Shown here in pieces: positions 22,594-32,830 of a stretch of 64,000 bases of DNA. The stretch is from positions 26,190,063 through 26,254,062 of the forward strand of contig CM020619.1 in the NCBI GenBank assembly GCA_009829735.1, in the 5' to 3' direction. A program made the translations under genes and the position numbers. The notes under the pieces were generated by a model. That model ran no database searches. It was not told the DNA's origin and was given only the letters and a program-made list of their open reading frames with translations. This DNA comes from Pyropia yezoensis. Taxonomy: Eukaryota > Rhodophyta > Bangiophyceae > Bangiales > Bangiaceae. Position 1 is the stretch's first letter. Every line of letters begins with the position of its first letter.

Positions 22594-22597
22594 AAGA

Positions 22598-23297
22598 TGT
22601 AGCGTTATGGCCCTTCTGGCCCAGAGTCCGCACACACAAGAAACCACAACGGGGTCGGGAAGGAACGGGTAAAGGTCCCAGCGTGATCCACTCGCCCGCC
22701 CCTTCAGAGGCAAGGGTAAAAGGACAAAAGCCCGAGGGAGCAAGAACCCAAAGAACCGTTGATTTTACAAGTTGGCCCCGGGGAGACCCCGGAGCACCCC
22801 TCAAGAACCTCCCCCTTGGCCCCTCCAGGGGCCTGGAGCGGGGCCCCTAGAGGGCGCCTCTGGCGGGTCGAGCGCCAGCAAGGCGTCTGACCTCCACCAG
22901 GTCCTCCAGCGCATCCCCTACACCGGGGTTACACTGGGGCGCCGAGGGTCACCAATCAACCCCCGGTCGCCAAACACAAGCGAAAAGCAAGCGAAAATCC
23001 CCCCACACACAGATGCCAATCCCCGAAAAAAACTCAGTGGGAAAAAGGGGAAAGACACGAAAACACGCAGTGAAAACAAATACGAAACAAATGGCCACAA
23101 TGGCCAGTAAGGCCACCTCCACCGGCCAAATCCGCCTCCCTGGGTGGGACCAATCAGGATCCCGGGTGTGTCGCCACAGTCCCGAGTCACTGACAGAGGG
23201 GGCCCCGGCAAGAGAAAGGCTCCACGTAGGGTAGCCCGCCGGGTCCCAAGTCACCTCCCCAAGGGCCCGCCTGTCCCCAAAGGCTCAGAACGCCACA
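22598..23297 (-). repeat. 5' LTR of element B (700 bp)
   Basis: Partner of 8100-8799 with equal length and about 10 differences by eye, several clustered near its outer end (around 23215-23240). It is followed by the GATAC duplicate at 23298-23302. Confidence 0.95.
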
Positions 23298-23302
23298 GAT
23301 AC

Positions 23303-24207
23303 GTGGTAGAGGATATGCATTCTTGATGGTGGCCTTGTTCAATGCTCGGTAGTCGATGCACATCCGCCAGCCGCCGTCCTTCTTCGCCGCAAATAGAACG
23401 GAGGAACCCCACGGTGAGGCACTTGGCTGGATGAATCCCTTCCGAATCAGGGTCGCAAGTTGCGTCTTGAGTTCATCGAGTTCCCACTCGGAGAGGCGGT
23501 AAATACCGCTGCGACGTGGTTCAGCGTCGTCGGTCAGCTTAATGCTAAACTTGAGACTACGCTCGGGAGGGAGTCCGTCCGGGAGCTCAGCCGGGAAGAC
23601 GTCAGCGTACTCCCTTGAGAATCTCTTGGACTTCATTTTTGTCTTCAGCTTCTCCCATAATGATGGAGTTGATGTCAAAGCTGCTTGAGGGGTCTTCAGA
23701 CTGCAGGTAGATGGCGAAGACAGGGGTCCTTTGGATGAGGTCACGTGCGAGTCGTTGCCGGCTAATGAGGCCCTCCGGTTTCTTGAGGGAGGCGGTGATA
23801 GAAATATTCTTTGGGTTGAACTTAAAGGATATCTTGTTCTTCTTGTTGTTGATCTTGGCGCCCTTGTCATCGCGCCATTTCTTACCGAGGATAACGTCGT
23901 ACGCACTGCGGTCGCATACGACGAACCGCAGTCGTTCTTGGTAGAGGCCGATGTGAATCTCTAAGGGTTCAATGGTTTCAGCGAGTACATGAGAACGTCC
24001 ATCGGGCATGTTTGCCGCGAAGTCCGTTTCAGTGGCCTTGACATTCAGGGTTTTCATGAGGCGCCTGGAGACGACGTTGATGGGAGACCCGTCGTCGAAC
24101 AGCACCTGAACATGGCCATTGAGAGAAGCAGTAGAAAGCAGTAGCCCGAGACGCGGGCCTTCAAAGGGTGACGATTTGTTTTCCGGAACCAAAAGAGCAT
24201 CTTTCAC
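23303..24207 (-). pseudogene. Element A protease and N-terminal part of reverse transcriptase (broken)
   Basis: The frame 24207-23602 holds the protease region with LFDDGSPINVVSRR, where the usual DSG/DTG triplet reads DDG, and a later [10 protein letters not shown] flap-like segment. Near 23617 an extra G shifts the frame. From there the reverse transcriptase continues to the element B border with [28 protein letters not shown] and [10 protein letters not shown], ending at YPLPRI. The continuation is at 8094 and below. The enzyme is interrupted, shifted and not expressible. Confidence 0.88.
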
Positions 24208-24230
24208 CGTTGTTGACGACGGTAGCTGCT

Positions 24231-25109
24231 TCAGTTCCGCTGGCCTTTTAGGCAGTCCTTTGCCAGGTGCCCCTTTTCGCGAGAGCGGAGGCCGAGTCCC
24301 TCGCGCATACAGCGCTGGCGCTCCTCTGGCGTGAGCTTCTCGACCTTGATGCTGGAAGTGTCCATGGGGACGACACCCGTCGCAGATGGCTTCCCAGAGG
24401 TGCTGCTGAGGTTGTTCGTGAAGCGCGAGGCTCCAGCCTTGGCAGCTTCTACGCGCAGGGCGTCTGTCATTAGAGGCTCGAGTTCAGTGTAGTTCTTGAG
24501 GCACAGTGCCTGCCAGATGTCCCGCTTCAGACCTCGCGTGTAGCGGTCAATCTTTTCGGCTTCAGTGAGGTCTGGGATGTCCACGACGACGCTCAGAAGA
24601 GTCTTGTTAAACGTCCCGACGTCCTTAATCTGTCGCCATGCGTGCAGCTTGTCCCGTGCCGCCTGCGTCTTGTTCAGGGGACTGAAGCGCCGGATGAGTG
24701 CAGCACGGAAAGCGTCCCAGCTCGAAACGTCTGTAGTCTGACTATTGGTATGCCACCAGTTGAACGCTTCTCCATCGAGGTAGGTGCAAGCGACACGACA
24801 CGCTTCGGCGGGTTCACTCAGGCGGACGTAGGAGTCCATGTGGGAGCACCAAGCTTCAATGGTCCCGGGTTTGCCAGAGAACAGCCCGGGCTTGTTCGGC
24901 CGTGCGGGTTTTGCGTTCTCGCGGGCTGCTTTCGCCTTGGTCTCGGCGAGCTGCTGCTTCGAGTCTTCCAATTCCACCTTGTGTGCCTCGAGCTCGTCAC
25001 GCATCTGCGTCACAAATGTCGTAAGCTGATTCCATGCTTCGACACTGGGGGTGCCGGATGTCGACCCAGAAGTGACCGGGGTCCCGCCAGCAATGCTCGA
25101 GGGGTCCAT
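24231..25109 (-). pseudogene. Element A Gag (intact frame, damaged zinc knuckle)
   Basis: A 292-residue open frame starts with ATG at 25109. A coiled-coil-like stretch (about 33-65, rich in E, K, L and Q) is followed by the retrotransposon Gag core (about 75-215; KPGLFSGKPGTIEAW, LDGEAFNWWH, ALIRRFSPLN). At the C-terminus the knuckle reads GLGLRSREKGHLAKDC, so the first two Cys of CCHC are Gly and Ser while His and the last Cys remain. RNA binding is probably lost. Gag differs in architecture from the B/D type, so A belongs to another lineage. It is followed by protease in another frame. Confidence 0.85.
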
Positions 25110-25452
25110 CGTTTCCAGGATTTAACTCCAAGAGTTACAATTTCACAGGACAGAGCGATCTGGACTTACAAGAAATGCCCAGTCGAAGTCCGGAAAGAGT
25201 TGTGCGAGTAAATCAGTCAAGCGACGTAGTGGCGCGCGACAATTGGTCAAGTGCCGCGGGATCGCGGCGACGAGATCAAGAGCGTGTAACACTATTTCGT
25301 TAAATCCAATCACAAGCAAATCGTACGAGGGCGCGCAATCGAATTTTCGGTCGGCGTCCGCGCTTGGGCCCGAGTCGGTCTCGTCGGATTCTCACGCGGG
25401 GGGGGGATCAGAGGGGGAAAATCGGGCTCTCACGGTAGATCAATGGGGGTTG

Positions 25453-26213
25453 TCAATCGGTGCCCCGCGCCTGCTGGCGGTGGTGCGCCTTGCCACGCAA
25501 GAGGCTTTCGAATTGAACCACCGAATCAAATTCACGCGCACAGGTATCGCAGCGTGGGAGAGTGGAAGGGCGATTGACAGTGTCGCGATGCCGACGTGAG
25601 TTGCGTTGGTCGCGCAACACCGATAGGCTGTTGCACGTCACACCACAGGGCTTACACTGGTGTGTGCCCAGTGGGATGCGGCGGGCCATGGCGATTCGGC
25701 GCTGTTCGCGCTGTTTCACCGCCCGCGCGGTGGTCGGCTTAATGGGCCCAATCAGCGGTGGGGGCGGCGCAATGAAACGGCGCGCCGGTTCCTGCGGGGG
25801 TAGCAGCAGGCGCCGGTTCGTCCGGGCCGCTGTGCCCGCCGAGGCAGGGCCCTTGCCCTTGCCCGAGAGGGGGGGCTTGGGGGCGGTCCGCCCCAGCAGG
25901 GATAGGTGCGGGGTGCCGCCTGGGTGGAGGTGGAGAAGGCGCCCGCCGGGGGGCTGCGTGCACCCTGGTGGTGGTGCCCTCCCACGGGGCCGCGTGCCGA
26001 CGGACTGCCGCGTGCCGACGAGCCGCGCGCTGTACCAGCGCCGCGGATCGTCGGGGGTGCGCGGGTCGTCCGGGGTGCGCGGGTCGTCAGGGGTGCACGG
26101 GTCTCAGGGTTGCCACGTGACGTCGCCACAGTGTTGCGGGCCGTCGTGCCGGAGGATGCCGACGCGGCCGCCACAGCCGAGGAAGAATGTTCGGAACCTG
26201 ATTTGGTACTCAC
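25453..26213 (-). pseudogene. Element A extra ORF upstream of gag encoding two degenerate C2H2 zinc fingers
   Basis: Between the primer-binding site and gag, in the same sense as gag, lies a frame not normally found in chromoviruses. Its first part (from 26213) is Ser/Thr/Arg-rich low complexity. After a probable frameshift near a run of G around 25870 it continues to 25453 with two fingers of the pattern C-x2-C-x12-[H]-x5-H: CKPC...RRH and CDTC...KAH. In each finger the first His is replaced (Gln and Leu), each by one base change. The spacing resembles U1-type or plant C2H2 fingers. I infer a once functional DNA- or RNA-binding accessory protein. Capture from a host gene is possible. Confidence 0.6.
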
Positions 26214-26428
26214 TGGGATTCAACAATCGGTTGACTAAAAAGAAAAATCCGTGACATCAAGCGCGATGGCAGTGTCAGGGAAATATTCTTTCGGTGTGAT
26301 TCGTGAAACCCACTGCGTTCGTATTACAATGCCCGTGCCAAGCCGAACGTAGGGGGCAACACGACGTCACAATCGCAGGGAGGTCCAAATCACGCACGGA
26401 ATCGCAGTCACCGCCATGTAGAAAGTCG

Positions 26429-26446
26429 AACAATCGGAAGCTACCA
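26429..26446 (-). other. Primer-binding site of element A
   Basis: On the minus strand TGGTAGCTTCCGATTGTT starts 2 bp after the 5' LTR. Complementarity to a tRNA may extend further, since the next bases (TCGAC) resemble a T-loop complement. The implied tRNA starts AGCTTCC with discriminator A. It differs from the primer site of B, C and D. Confidence 0.8.
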
Positions 26447-26448
26447 CA

Positions 26449-27417
26449 TGTGAGGACCCACCCGAGATCGGGGAGCCCTCAACGTACTCGTGGGGGTGTC
26501 AGCGGGCCCTGCGAGCCAATGGGACGGCGGGGCACGGGGAAAAGGACGGTGGTCTCGACGGGGATGGGTCTGGGGAAGAAGATGGGCGCGACGTCGGTGG
26601 GGATCGAGGGTACAAAACGTAAACAGTGTCTTTGGTCTGTGTCTGTGGTTGCCCCTCTCGTCTCCCCCGGTGGCGCCGACACCCACACACTATATACTCG
26701 CGTCGGGGCACCCGAGGTGCCCCAAAGCATGCGTTTCCCCATCGCACCGCCGGTAGGCACAAAACGGTCGAAAGACAAAGCATGTCTCTCAGAACAAAGC
26801 ATGGGCGGGCGTGCGCACTAAAGGAGTGTAACCCCAGTTTGCCCGAAACGAAGGGGTCCCGTGGATGGCGCCCAGCGCGCCCCACCAGCCGGCTCCACAC
26901 GCCGGTCGGCCAGAAGGTCCGACCGGCTGTAAGGGCCAGCAAGGCCAAATTCAATCAATCCCTTGACCGGCCAGCCATTCACCAACCAGCTGGCCGAACT
27001 CAATCAATCCAAAAGCCGGCGAGCCAGTCATATCGCACTCAGCCGCCAGCGAGGATGTGTGGTGTCCTCAGTGTCGGTGAATCATGTGACTGGTCCTTGA
27101 TGCCAGCTTTCAAACAGCGCAGATAATAAAATTCAGGCAGCACAGACGGGGATGTCCGCCCGTGGTTGGTCGACGATGTCACTCGCTCCTCGTTTTCGAG
27201 TTTCGACGTCCATGACAGGGTTCCGACATTACGTTGACGGCGGCTTTCGTGCGGTCGGCCGACGTCCACAAAATGTCAGGGATACAGCGTGGTGTCGCCC
27301 AGGGTAGTGGGGAATTGATGTGTCTTGGGGAGAGTTATCGGGGCCGGACATGTAAGGAGAGGTCCCAGTCCATATCCTCTGGGTTCCGGGTGGCGATTTA
27401 AGGGGCAAATACTTACA
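26449..27417 (-). repeat. 5' LTR of element A (969 bp)
   Basis: Partner of 4536-5504 with TGTGAGG and CTTACA ends. It is followed by the AAAGC target duplicate. Confidence 0.95.
26690..26803 (-). promoter_or_regulatory. LTR promoter of element A: TATA core with three CATGCTTTG boxes
   Basis: Read on the minus strand, three CATGCTTTG copies (26803-26795, 26784-26776, 26731-26723) precede a GTATATAG core (26697-26690). A perfect dyad, GGGGCACC and GGTGCCCC around CGA, lies between the last copy and the TATA. The same arrangement occurs in the 3' LTR and in the diverged solo LTR at 42004-42850, which argues for function as the U3 promoter. Confidence 0.7.
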
Positions 27418-27499
27418 AAAGCACACACCAACAAAAGGCGGCGTTCATGAACGGTATCCGAGGGACCCATCGAAAAGGAAAGGCGCGCCAAAGTAATGG

Positions 27500-30330
27500 G
27501 GGCCAAAGACGAGTGCAGTCAGCGAGCAGCGGCGGGTACGACCTTTCCCCTTGTAACCTCGTTGACGGTGCGGCGGCCGCAACAGCGGCCGCTACGAGCA
27601 GCGGCCAGTGCATTTACAGCCCAAATAACCTTCACTGTAGCAGAGGCCAAACCAGCGGCCTCAACGAGCAGCGGCCAAAGCTCCCCTTGATAGGATCGGT
27701 GGCAGAAGCTGCGGCCGCCGCCTGCGGCGGCCGTCACAAGAAACAACTGCAGCCCACCCATCCCTCCACAACCTTTACAGATGCGGCGGCCGCATCTACG
27801 GCCACCATCAGCAGTGACAATGAAAGCGGCCGCACGTGCGGCCGCCAACAGCACCCTCCCCCGCAAGCACCAGCCCCAACTCCCAGATCCCCACCCCCTG
27901 TACCTTGACAGGATCGGCGGCCGCAGCTGTTAGCCGGCTCGGCGGCCGCAGCTGCGGCGGCCTCCACCAGTAGCCTCCACCAGCAGCGGCCACAGCCGCC
28001 CCCCCATCCCCCCCAGCGACCTTTAACAACTAGGCAGCTGCATCTGCGGCCGCCACCAGCATAAACGCCTGCCGGAACCGCGGGTGTGGCTGCTACAAGC
28101 AGAGGCCTCCATGAGCAGTGGCCGCAGCACACCACACCCCCTCCCATCACCGCGACGAAGTCCGCGGCAAAAGCAACGGCAGCAGCACAGACTGCGCACA
28201 ACTGACTTGGTCTGCAGCCACCGTTAGAGTCAGCGGGCGCAAGTCCGCATCGGCAACCCTACCACGTTAATGGCAAGGCTGGTCGCACCAGTGCTGCCAC
28301 CAGGTGCCGCTCCTGCACCCTGCCTCCGGCCCATCGTGACCGCGACCCCAAGAAACGCAGCCACTACGAGCAGAACGCCCTTCCGAAACGCAGGAGGGAC
28401 AGCCCCTAACAGCAGCCAAGGCTCCCCCTCCCCGCCCCCAACTCCTTCAAAGAAGTAGAGGCCGTCTCACTTTCCCCCCTAATCATGTTGGCAGTAGCGG
28501 CGGCGGCAGTCGCGCGCGCCACCGGCAGCGGCCAGAGCAGCCGCTGCCACGAAGAACCATACAACATCACAACACCCCCCGGCTAGCTATGCGACGTAGG
28601 TGGCGGCGGCACCGTCACCTGCACCTCCTTAGCCCTAGTGCCATTCACAGAAGCTGGAGGCGCGACTCCGTGCCACCCCCCTGAACACCTTGACAGGAAC
28701 GGCCGCCGCAGCAGCGGCCGCAAGAAGCAGCCGCTAACATAACCCGTAACCTCAGCCCCAGATTGTCGGCGGCCTGAGGAGTGGCGGCCACTAGCGCCAG
28801 CGTCAGCCTTACCGCCACAGGATCGGCGGCGGCGATCAGCAACCACGGCTTCACCACCGCGCCCTGAACGTCTTGAGAGAATCAGCGGCCGCCGCACCTT
28901 CCCCGCCAAATGTCAAGACAGCTGCGGTGACCACTTCTGGCGACACATGCAGCGGCCGGCACAAGCAGCGGCTTTAGCTCTACCCCCCCCCTCCATGACC
29001 TTTTCGAAATCGGAGGCCTTAGCTGCTGCAGCCACCAGGAGCGGCCACTGAATGCACCCCCCCCTGAGCACCTGCAACTCCGGAGGCCGCAGCAGCGGCC
29101 GCCAGCGGCCGCGAGGCAGCTCCATATCCCCCCCCCCCAGCACCCTATCAGCACCGGTGGCCGCAGCTGCCGCAGCCACACGCGGAGGCCGATGAACACA
29201 ATCTGAACCATCACCGGCAGCTGCGGCCGTCTTTGCAAAGAGGACGTCACCAACAGAGCGGGGACTCCGGGCCCCCCTCGCAACAATGACATCAGCACCG
29301 GTTGCCGCAGCTGCTTCAGCCACAGGCGGAGGTCGATGAGATCCAAAGCCATGCCATCAGCAGCCGCGGCTGCAGCGACGGCAGCCACACGAAATGGCAT
29401 CGGAACGCCTGCTCCTCCAGAATTGAGAGGTGCGGCGGCTGCGGCAGCGGCCGCTACCAGCAGCGACGCAGTCCCATGTCGTCCGACCACCACGTCTGCA
29501 ACGGCGGCCGCAGCTGCGGCAGCCACAACATGCGGCCGCTCCTCGCGCCCCGCTTCAAAACCCGCAGCAGCGGCGGGTTAAGTTTGGGCCACGAGGTGCA
29601 GCGACCGATGTAAAAGTGCCCGCGCAGCACCCCCAGCTCCCTAACTCCACCCCATGCGTCCCTCTGCCCAACTACCGCAGCAGGGGCAGCTGCAGCTGCA
29701 GCAGCAAGCCGCAGCAGCCCCAGCACGCCCAGCTCCAAGCTACTGCAGCATAGGCGGCGGCCTCAGCTCCGGCCGCGTGCCGCACCGGCCCCCGCACGCC
29801 GGCTACACCGGCAGCGCCACCTGCTATATAACGTAGCGCCTACCCCATTGCCCTCCCTGAGAGCCCTGACGGAGAGGTGGTGACCATTGGTGCGAGCGCT
29901 GGCCGCTGCACCGAAAAAGGCCCCAGGCGCGCCCCACTCACCAACTGCCGCAGCAGTGGCGGCTGCATCTGCAGCAACAAGCAGAAGCGGCCCGAGCACG
30001 CTCTTCCCCGAGCATAGACAGCAGCGTTCGCCGCAGCTGCAGCGGCAAGCGGCAGTGGCCACCGCACGCCTGCCACAGCCGCGGCCGACACGTGAAATGG
30101 CCACCCATCCCCGACAGCCCCCTCTGAGAGCCCTGACAGATGTGTCGGCCAGTGGTGCAAACGCCGGCCGCCGCTACGAAAAAGGGGGGAGGCTAGAAGC
30201 GACAGCCCTACCTACTCTGCAGCCTTACAGCTACCAAGGTAGAGCGCGTGATCCTGCGAAAGTATCCGCTGCGCCGGGCGCAGCGGCGGCCGCCGTCGTC
30301 GGGAGCGCGGTACTCGCAGATCCGAAGCCA
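27500..30330. repeat. Degenerate GC-rich repeat array with many NotI-like sites
   Basis: The region is built from imperfect repeats of a GCGGCCGC-centred core, often in the context GACAGGATCGGCGGCCGCAG, separated by variable C-rich spacers. GCGGCCGC or one-base variants recur dozens of times. Translations on either strand give only Ala/Gly/Cys/Trp-rich repeats (minus-strand motif CGRRSCQG). I see no domain and treat the frames as by-products of the repeat. It begins soon after element A ends. Confidence 0.65.
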
Positions 30331-32400
30331 CAAGAGGGTAAGGTGGAGCGCTGCGGCAGCTGCAGGCGGAAGCCACTACTGCGTTCGCAGCCGCCGTCAT
30401 TGTGATCAAGGATCCGGAGATGCGCCGGCCGCTGCTGCGGCAGCTAACGACTTCATGACTAGGCCTTGTCCTCAGCGGCAGCGGCGGCAGCGGAGGCCGT
30501 GGCGGCAGCAATGGCAGACGCGGTGGTGGGCCGGTCAGGCGGCCGCTTGTCCCCCGTCCCTCCCGCCGGGCCCTCTCACTCGGCCGGCACGCCGCTGAGC
30601 CGCTCCACCCAGTCGCACGGGAAGCAGGTAGGCGACTCAGAGGCGACCGACCGCAGCGACGGCGCCCCCCGGTGGGCCGGCGAGGCGGCGGGCCTCGGCG
30701 GCTTCCCGCCGCCGCTGCCGCGCGCGGGGGCACCCCACAGCTCACCGGCGAAGCCCAGTGGGTCACCGTCGGCGGTGCGGGCGGTGGGAGTGGGCACTGG
30801 TGGCAGCGACGCGGTAGCCCCAGCAGCGGCGGCAGCGGCTGACAACGAGGACGCCTCAGACGCGGCGGCCCGCCGGTCGCCGCCGCCCCCCCCGTCGGCC
30901 AAGGTGCTGTTCTCAGAGTCGCCTCCCCGTCGTAGCTGTCGTCCTCGTCACCAGCGGCCGCCGCCGTCGCGGAGGGCCGGGCGTCGCGTTGCGGGGAGGG
31001 CGCAGACGCGCCATCACCCACCCCGCATCCGCGCACGCCTGGTTGCCCTACGGCCGCCCCCTTGGCCGCCGCCGCCACCGCGGACGCGACACGGCCGCCA
31101 ACGGGCGGCAGCCATGCGACGGTGGCGACTTCTTCGGCTCCTGCCGCCTCCAGCGCCAGCGCCCGCCGCCACGCCATCCCCACTGTGGGCGTCTCGGCCG
31201 CCCCCACCACCGCCGCCTCTGCCGTGGCGGGCTGCACCGGACGGGGCCGACTGGGGCCGCCGCGGGGTGGCCGCCCATCCCGCCCGGGATGGCGGCGCCA
31301 CAACTGTCGCAGCCGCCGCCGCCGCCGCCCGCGGGCGAGAAGAGTGGCTGCATGCCGTCGCGGCGCCCCGCCCTTGCTCCCCCTGAAGGCGGATCTATGG
31401 CCGCCGCGCCGCCGCCTTTGCTTGGGGGGGGGCGGGGCGCCCGGGGTGGAGGGGGGGGGGGGAATGTTGTCGTCGTCGTTGGCTCCAACGGCGTTGCCAT
31501 CGACCCCGACGCGGGCTGGCTTGAAGTGTGGGGAGGGGCTGGGTGACGGTCGACGCGGGAGGGATGAGGGGGGCTCGGAGTGGGAGGAGCGTGGCGGACG
31601 AAGTTATGTGGGAAGGGGGTGCCGGCCCCAAAGCGGGGGGGAGGGAACGGCGGCCGCAGCCGCAGCCTTGCCACGGCCGCCGGCCAAGCGGCCACGGGGG
31701 GGTGAGGCGCGGGGCGGGACGGTCGCCGCGGCGATCGCCCCGACGCCCGCGGCGGGAGGGGGAGTAGGGGCGGGGCCGCCCGCCGCCCGTGTTGGTAGAT
31801 GCTTGACAGCAACGGCCACGGCGTCAGCGGCGACGGCGGCGGCGGCGGAGACCGGGGCGCCCAAGCGGCAGCGGTGGGGGGAGCACACAACCGCGGCCCG
31901 GGCGGTGGCGGCCGAGGCGCGCGTGACCAGCGTCGCCGCACCAATCGACGCGGTCGACGGCAGCACCGCCGCTGGCAACGTCGCCGGCAACGGCGGCGAC
32001 GGTAGCGGCGGCGGCGGCGACGGCGGTGGCGGCGACGTCGGCGGCGGCGACGGCGGCGGCGGCCGCGGGTGCGGCGGCTTCGGCATCACCAATGATGACA
32101 GCAGGTGCACGAGGGGCAATGGCGAAAGTGGGGTGGTGGCGGGCGCGGCGGTGGCACCCTCCCTTCCCCCTAATACGAGCCCGCCCCCCTCCCGCGTCGA
32201 CGCGGCACGGCGGTTGGCGACCGCTGCCGGCTTCAGCCTCGTCCTTGCCGCCCACATCGGACGGCTGCCCGATGATTCGCAGTGGTGAACGCCCAACTGG
32301 CCCGCCAGGCTCGCCACGCGCTCTCCCGACGGCCTTACGTCGCCCTCCTGGTCGCCGCCGCCGCGCCCAGCTCTGTCGACGCCCACGCAACCGACATCGC
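30331..32400. other. GC-rich region upstream of the XPC-like fragment, no assigned gene
   Basis: Composition is extremely GC-rich with open frames on both strands, so frame length is not evidence of coding. Part of this stretch may hold upstream exons of the XPC/RAD4-like gene: the plus-strand frame ending at 32288 gives plausible helical sequence. I cannot define exons or choose a strand with confidence. Confidence 0.4.
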
Positions 32401-32830
32401 AGACGCGGTCGGGTGGACGGCGGCCGCGGCGGCGGCGCCGCTGCCCCGCTCCGAGGAGGCCGCGCCTCGGCGCCCGGTCTACATCATGGGCGGGCACGTA
32501 AAACCGTGCCGCGCCATCCGGCCTGGGACGTCGCCTCTTGGCGCTCTTCCATCAGGCGTGCCCGTCTATGCGCGCGCGGGCGTGTCCGCTCTTCACACCC
32601 CGGACGTTTGGGCGCGCCACCTCTACGCCGTGCGCTATGGGGAGGTGGCTTACGAGCCGGTGGCGTCCCTGTCGGTGGTGGCGTGGGCGGGTCGCAGCGG
32701 TGCCCCACCCGCCCAGCTGTACGGCAACCAGCAAACGGCGCCGCTGGTGATGCCTGACGCCCGCGACGGTGGCGCGGTGCCGCGCGGCCCCCGCCGGCTT
32801 TTCCGCTTCTGGCTACAAGCGGGCGGTTGT
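32282..32830 (+). pseudogene. XPC: XPC/RAD4-like DNA damage recognition protein, BHD1-BHD2 fragment
   Basis: In this plus-strand frame, residues encoded by about 32489-32792 follow the signature of the beta-hairpin domains of XPC/Rad4. VKPCRAIRPG leads into GVPVYARAGVSALHTPDVW, then RYGEVAYEPV and, after a short linker, QLYGNQQTAPLVMPDA with GAVPRG. In XPC these elements (VY.R..V..L.....W, E.P, LYG.WQ, VP) bind DNA opposite lesions in nucleotide excision repair. The preceding RRPYVALLV stretch may be the end of the transglutaminase-like domain. No BHD3 follows in any frame: after 32800 the sequence becomes Ala/Arg low complexity. Either introns hide the rest or the gene is broken. Start and end are approximate. 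Confidence 0.55.

Larger units (their letters stand above)
8100..23297 (-). mobile_element. Element B: Ty3/gypsy chromovirus with an antisense gene, nested in element A
   Basis: Minus-strand order is 5' LTR 22598-23297, primer-binding site 22576-22593, gag 22452-20737, protease and reverse transcriptase to about 18605, RNase H (split by element C), integrase and chromodomain ending near 11405, and 3' LTR 8100-8799. A long plus-strand frame (9217-11142) lies between the pol end and the 3' LTR. The LTRs are exactly 700 bp each with TGT/ACA ends and differ at about 10 positions by eye. Without element C it is about 10.2 kb, larger than element A because of the antisense region. One frameshift near 18605 and a YLDS instead of YLDD box suggest it is no longer active. 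Confidence 0.94.
4536..27417 (-). mobile_element. Element A: Ty3/gypsy chromovirus, outermost of three nested LTR elements
   Basis: The element reads on the minus strand: 5' LTR 26449-27417, primer-binding site, zinc-finger frame (about 26213-25453), gag (25109-24231), protease, reverse transcriptase, RNase H, integrase with chromodomain (ending 5516), polypurine tract and 3' LTR 4536-5504. Without the nested element B it is about 7.7 kb, normal for this superfamily. Both LTRs are 969 bp, begin TGT and end ACA, and are flanked by AAAGC. Pol is interrupted at 8095-8099/23298 by element B and carries in-frame stops at 7651 and 7249 and a frameshift near 6260, so it is dead. About 25 differences between its LTRs, counted by eye, suggest it is the oldest of the three. 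Confidence 0.93.

Noticed and set aside
27734-30104. Several Ala/Gly/Cys-rich frames in the NotI-rich region
   Set aside because: They arise from the repeat core in all frames and contain no recognised domain.
31062-32288. 408-residue plus-strand frame
   Set aside because: Gly/Ala/Arg low complexity with equally long minus-strand frames. Only its last residues might relate to the XPC-like gene, so I did not call it a gene.
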